Shown here: positions 60,570-64,000 of the stretch, piece after piece | Layout of the letters: each line of letters begins with the position of its first letter | Position numbering within the stretch: position 1 is the stretch's first letter | NCBI GenBank assembly: GCA_016712345.1 | Contig: JADJRH010000011.1 | Coordinates: 4,526,001-4,590,000 of the forward strand | DNA from: Polyangiaceae bacterium | GTDB taxonomy: Bacteria > Myxococcota_A > Polyangia > Polyangiales > Polyangiaceae | DNA: 64,000 nt | Direction: 5' to 3' | Notes under the pieces: model-generated | Seen by the model: the letters and a program-made list of their open reading frames with translations, nothing else | Told to the model about the DNA's origin: nothing | Databases searched by the model: none | Position numbers and translations under genes: made by a program

Positions 60570-61361
60570 CTACTTCGCTTGAAACTGAGGCGCGCGCTTT
60601 TCGGTGTACGCAGCCAGTCCTTCACGCGCATCGAGTGAACCGAACAGCTCGGCCTGAAGTTCACGCTCAAGCGCAAGGCCTTGCTCCATGGACATTTCGC
60701 CCGCGCTTTGCACGGCGCGCTTGATGCGCCCCACGGCGAGCGCCGCGCGTCCCGGCGGTGTGAATGTGCGTGCGTACTCCATGACTTTACCCATGAAGTC
60801 TTTGTGCGACGGCGTTTCCCACACGTGATTGACGAGGCCGTACTTTTGCGCCGTTTCAAAGTCGAACGTGCTGCCCTCACACATGAGCTGCATCGCCAAA
60901 CTTTTGCCGAGCAACTTGGTGAGGCGTTGTGTACCCCCGGTCCCCGGAAGAACACCGAGCGACACTTCAGGCAGGCCCACTTTGCCCGCATTTTTCCGAG
61001 CAACGCGCAGATCGCACGCGAGCGCAATTTCAAGACCGCCGCCCACGGTGTGCCCGTTTAACGCCGCGATACAAAGTTTGGGAGTGTGCTCCAAACGAAG
61101 CAGCGTTTCGTTGGCGTGCAGGCAAAAGTAATATTTGAAGGTTGGGTCGCTCTCGCGCAGCATGTTGATGTTCGCGCCGGCGCAAAAAAACTTTTCGCCG
61201 TGCCCGGTAATCACAATCACGTGCACGTCGTTGTCGAAGCGCGCTTCCAAAATCGCGCCGTCGAGGTCTTTCATCATCTCGTGCGTGTAGCCGTTGACCG
61301 GCGGATCGTTCAGCGTGATGAGCGCCACGCCGCCTTCGGTGACGTAATCGACAAGAGCCAT
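60570..61361 (-). CDS. Enoyl-CoA hydratase/isomerase family protein
   Basis: A 263-residue crotonase enzyme: VALITLNDPPVNGYTHEMM, KFFCAGANINML (oxyanion hole), CIAALNGHTVGGGLEIALACDLRVA and PEVSLGVLPGTGGTQRL. The two acidic catalytic positions cannot be confirmed by eye. It likely hydrates enoyl-CoA in fatty acid or aromatic degradation. Divergent from the acyl carrier protein gene. Confidence 0.92.
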   Translation of the reverse strand: MALVDYVTEGGVALITLNDPPVNGYTHEMMKDLDGAILEARFDNDVHVIVITGHGEKFFCAGANINMLRESDPTFKYYFCLHANETLLRLEHTPKLCIAALNGHTVGGGLEIALACDLRVARKNAGKVGLPEVSLGVLPGTGGTQRLTKLLGKSLAMQLMCEGSTFDFETAQKYGLVNHVWETPSHKDFMGKVMEYARTFTPPGRAALAVGRIKRAVQSAGEMSMEQGLALERELQAELFGSLDAREGLAAYTEKRAPQFQAK

Positions 61362-61402
61362 AGCGGCGCGCCTTTTATGGTATGGAGGCCCCGGACGCTA
61401 CG

Positions 61403-61669
61403 ATGACCATCGATCAAGTTCGCACCGAGCTAAAAGAACTCATCGTCAAAGAGCTGAACCTGGAGGGAAAGTCGCCGGCCGACATCGACGATGCGGCGCC
61501 GCTTTTCGGCGCGGGTCTCGGGCTCGACTCACTCGATGCGCTTCAGCTCGCCATGAGCGTTGAAGAAAAATTCGGTGTACGCATTCCCGAAGGCGACGAA
61601 GCGCGAAAAATCTTTGCCTCCGTCAACGCGCTCGCCGATCACATCGTCGCCGTAAAATCCGCCTCCTAA
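61403..61669 (+). CDS. Acyl carrier protein
   Basis: About 88 residues from ATG 61403 (upstream GGAGG at 61384). The helix-loop-helix with GLGLDSLDALQLAMSVEEKFG carries the phosphopantetheine-accepting Ser in DSLD. It lies 96 bases before a fused ketosynthase gene, same strand, so it probably serves that enzyme rather than the housekeeping fatty acid synthase. Confidence 0.92.
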   Translation: MTIDQVRTELKELIVKELNLEGKSPADIDDAAPLFGAGLGLDSLDALQLAMSVEEKFGVRIPEGDEARKIFASVNALADHIVAVKSAS

Positions 61670-61764
61670 CGTTGGCGAAAACGGCTGCGTAGGACACCCG
61701 TTTGAGCGCGTGGACCGTGCCGCATCCGTAGCGCTCCCGCGCGAAGCACGTTAAACCCGGTTTC

Positions 61765-63987
61765 GTGCGCATTTGGGTCACCGGCGTCGGCGTTGTTTCT
61801 CCGCTGGCGCGAAGTGCGTCTGCCACGATGGACCGGCTGCTCGCCGGTGATCGGGCGTTCCAACACCTCACCCTTTTTTCCCTTCCGGAAGCGCGCAGCT
61901 CCATCGCCGCGGAAATTCACGATCTCAGCGCCGCCGAAGTGGCGCCCGAAGGTGAAACCGAAGCGTGGTCGCGCACCGACACCATGGCGGTTCTGGCCGC
62001 ACGCGATGCACTCACAGGCGCAGGTGTACACGCGTCGTCGCTGCCGATCGACCTGATCGTGGGCGGCACCACCGCCGGCATGTTTGAAACAGAAGATCTG
62101 CTCGCCAAGCTTTCCAACGATCCGTCGGCCATTAAACCCCTCAATCGGATGATCTCGCATCCGCTGACGGCGCCCGCAGATCACGTGGATGCGGCGCTCG
62201 GTCCGTTTCGGCGCGTTCGAACGGTGTGCAGCGCATGTTCGAGCGGAGCAAGCGCGGTTGCTCTTGGAGCTGTGTGGCTGAAATTGGGCCGCTCCGAGCG
62301 CGTGCTTGCGGGCGGCGCCGACGGTTTGTGTCGCCTCACATACAGCGGATTTGCGGCGCTCGGAGCGCTCTCACCGGAGCCGTGCAGGCCTTTTGATCGA
62401 CGGCGCTCGGGCCTTTCGCTCGGGGAAGCCGCCGCTTTTCTACTCCTTGAAACCGAAGCGGCGGCACGCGCGCGCGGCGCTGTCCCCCTCGCAGAACTGC
62501 GCGGCTGGGCGATCGGGTCGGAGGGCCATCACATCACCAACCCTGAACGCGACGGTCACACCGCGGCCCGCGTGATGATGCAGGCGCTCGCGCGCGGTGG
62601 CCTCACTCCCGCCGACATTGATTACGTGAACGCTCACGGCACAGCCACGCCGCTCAACGATGTAATGGAAACGGCCGCGATCCGCCGCTGTTTCGGTGCC
62701 CGCGCGGCTCACATTCCCGTTTCAACAATCAAGGGCCAAGTGGGTCACACACTCGGCGCAGCGGGAGCGCTTGAAGCGGCTGTCACCGTGCTCGCGATTC
62801 ATCGCGGCGCCGTGCCGCCCACAGGAGGTCTCGAAGAAGTTGATCCTGAGTGTACACTTGACCATGTGTACACAGCTCGTAAAATGCCCGTTCGAGCCGC
62901 CGTTTCGTCGTCGTTTGGGTTCGGCGGAATGGATACGGTTCTCACCTTCGCAAAGTGTGAAACGTTTGGTCCTCCGCCCGATGTTGCCCAACGCGGCGTG
63001 GTGATCACGGGCGGCGCCACAGTGGGCCCGCTTGGTGTGTACACATCAGCCCAGTCGCTTGAGTACCTTTCGCCCGGCCCTCCGCCCGACGGCGGGTCCA
63101 TTGCGTTTCGAGCGGCAGATCACCTCGATCTCACACGCGCGCGCAGGCTCGATCGGGCGGGTCGCTTCGGCACGGTCGCGATCGAAAAAGCCCTCGCAGA
63201 AGCTCAATTCACGGCACCTTCGCATCGCACGGGCGCCATCCTCGGGGCCTCGTTCGGCAACGTTGACGCTTCCACCGCGTACATGAAGCGCATCTACGCA
63301 AAGGGCGCCAAATACGCGAGCCCGGCCGACTTTCCAAACCTTCTGCCTTCATCGCCGGTGGGCCACGCGTCGATTTACCTCGGCCTTCATGGTCCCGCGC
63401 TCGCCATGAGCGATCTCAACGTCACCGCCGAAACGGCCATGACCACCGCGATAGAACTCGTTGCCGCCGGTGAAGCCGATCATCTTTTTGCCGGCAGCGT
63501 TGAAGAGACGAGCCCGATGATCGAGAGGTGTCTCGGCCCGGTGTGTGAAGGCATTGTCGATCGCGGGCCTCGGAGCGAAGGCGCCGCCGTGGCGCTGTTT
63601 GAATCGCAGAGTGCCGCTCAAGAACGCGGCGCATCCATTCTCGCATCCGTCGCGTATTGGACCTCTTGGCGCGGTGAACTTACGCCGGCGATCGTCGCCG
63701 ATCTCCCCGCCGCCCCGGCCGACGCGATCGTTCTTGTCGGCCGCCGCGCCGCCTCCGTTGTCAACGTTCTCAAAGGCACGTCATGGCAACGCGCAACGGT
63801 GTACACATTGTCCGACCGCGCGGGCGATCACGAAGGAGCGGGCGGTTTTGCGGTGATTGCCGGTGCCGCCGCTGTGGCTCAAAAAAAGGCAGGCGCCGCG
63901 CTCATTGTCGGCAAAGCCAAAAACCGCGGGTACGCCGTTCTTCTCGCACCACCTCCGGTCGGCGGCGAGAGTGCGAGGCTGCTGTGA
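61765..63987 (+). CDS. Fused ketosynthase plus Cys-less ketosynthase (chain-length-factor-like)
   Basis: A 740-residue protein from GTG 61765. Residues 1-400 are a complete beta-ketoacyl-ACP synthase: catalytic Cys in VCSACSSG (about 158), His in NAHGTAT (about 291) and His in KGQVGHTLGAAG (about 328). The second half (about 410-740) has the same fold but the expected active-site region reads LNVTAETAMTTAIE, so the Cys is replaced (Glu or Thr). This is the pattern of a ketosynthase with a fused chain-length factor. With the upstream ACP it suggests a type II polyketide or aryl-polyene-like pathway. The next start overlaps its stop. Confidence 0.88.
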   Translation: MRIWVTGVGVVSPLARSASATMDRLLAGDRAFQHLTLFSLPEARSSIAAEIHDLSAAEVAPEGETEAWSRTDTMAVLAARDALTGAGVHASSLPIDLIVGGTTAGMFETEDLLAKLSNDPSAIKPLNRMISHPLTAPADHVDAALGPFRRVRTVCSACSSGASAVALGAVWLKLGRSERVLAGGADGLCRLTYSGFAALGALSPEPCRPFDRRRSGLSLGEAAAFLLLETEAAARARGAVPLAELRGWAIGSEGHHITNPERDGHTAARVMMQALARGGLTPADIDYVNAHGTATPLNDVMETAAIRRCFGARAAHIPVSTIKGQVGHTLGAAGALEAAVTVLAIHRGAVPPTGGLEEVDPECTLDHVYTARKMPVRAAVSSSFGFGGMDTVLTFAKCETFGPPPDVAQRGVVITGGATVGPLGVYTSAQSLEYLSPGPPPDGGSIAFRAADHLDLTRARRLDRAGRFGTVAIEKALAEAQFTAPSHRTGAILGASFGNVDASTAYMKRIYAKGAKYASPADFPNLLPSSPVGHASIYLGLHGPALAMSDLNVTAETAMTTAIELVAAGEADHLFAGSVEETSPMIERCLGPVCEGIVDRGPRSEGAAVALFESQSAAQERGASILASVAYWTSWRGELTPAIVADLPAAPADAIVLVGRRAASVVNVLKGTSWQRATVYTLSDRAGDHEGAGGFAVIAGAAAVAQKKAGAALIVGKAKNRGYAVLLAPPPVGGESARLL

Positions 63988-64000
63988 CCCAAGGGCGCTC
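63984..64000 (+). CDS. Possible start of the next gene (GTGA overlap)
   Basis: A GTG at 63984-63986 overlaps the ketosynthase TGA at 63985-63987 and reads VTQGR up to the window end. The overlap is the same GTGA/ATGA coupling used often in this window. Too short to identify. Confidence 0.35.

Overview
The window looks like a chromosomal segment of a member of the Myxococcota, probably Polyangia-like. This is inference. Supporting signs are many lipoproteins with long Gly/Ala/Pro-rich linkers, a DUF4215-type cysteine-repeat lipoprotein, a secreted subtilase with a MYXO-CTERM-like tail (Cys, hydrophobic segment, Arg-rich end), an AgmX-like C-terminal domain, an ECF sigma factor carrying its own membrane anchor, and a box-type aerobic benzoyl-CoA cluster with a BoxR regulator. 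I see no rRNA, tRNA, CRISPR array, transposase or phage gene. The segment is gene-dense with both strands used.

Layout. 1-8.1 kb is a coenzyme F420 island: NADPH:F420 reductase (frameshifted), cofE-cofD-cofC with ATGA overlaps, convergent cofG-cofH, and two F420-dependent oxidoreductases. 8.2-16.9 kb holds envelope lipoproteins, a von Willebrand A protein, a 2-hydroxyacid dehydrogenase, a membrane-anchored ECF sigma factor, an L,D-transpeptidase, an EVE-domain protein (frameshifted) and a CapA-like phosphoesterase. A striking 16-bp-period tandem array of TCTACCCA lies at 12.95-13.07 kb. 16.9-24 kb has two divergent membrane desaturases, a subtilase and a formylglycine-generating-enzyme-fold lipoprotein. 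24.2-26.8 kb is a compact bufferin-like RiPP operon: a Cys-rich precursor, a DUF692 enzyme, a DUF2063 partner and a further Cys-rich lipoprotein. 26.8-34.6 kb has PlsC, a cysteine-repeat lipoprotein, an SGNH hydrolase, an M50 protease coupled to dUTPase, an S1 protein and a cytochrome-c/copper monooxygenase fusion that is frameshifted near its end. 34.6-35.4 kb is non-coding and carries a near-perfect 317-bp tandem duplication. 35.4-39.4 kb is boxB-boxC with divergent boxR and two operator-like repeats. 39.5-47.5 kb has glycogen synthase, a methyltransferase, a DUF2723 membrane protein, a CBS-domain protein and lipoproteins. 47.7-64 kb has an AgmX-like protein, RecN, a divergent ThyX-like protein, methionine aminopeptidase, a PNP-cytidine deaminase salvage pair, a DUF2254-like protein, an enoyl-CoA hydratase, an acyl carrier protein and a ketosynthase fused to a Cys-less ketosynthase.

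How genes work together. The F420 genes supply the cofactor, its reductase and two likely users. BoxB epoxidises benzoyl-CoA and BoxC opens the ring, under BoxR control; boxA and boxD are not here. The bufferin-like operon should make a modified, cysteine-derived, metal-binding lipopeptide. PNP and cytidine deaminase salvage nucleosides. The ACP and fused ketosynthase pair suggest a type II fatty-acid- or polyene-like pathway that continues beyond the window.

Two window-wide signals are not explained by genes. The octamer TGGGTAGA/TCTACCCA occurs about 27 times, against roughly 2 expected, and is absent from 44.5-64 kb. The palindrome GTGTACAC occurs about 18 times, against roughly 1 expected. 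Several genes are also interrupted by single-base changes, mostly in homopolymers, which suggests base-calling error or real frame disruption.
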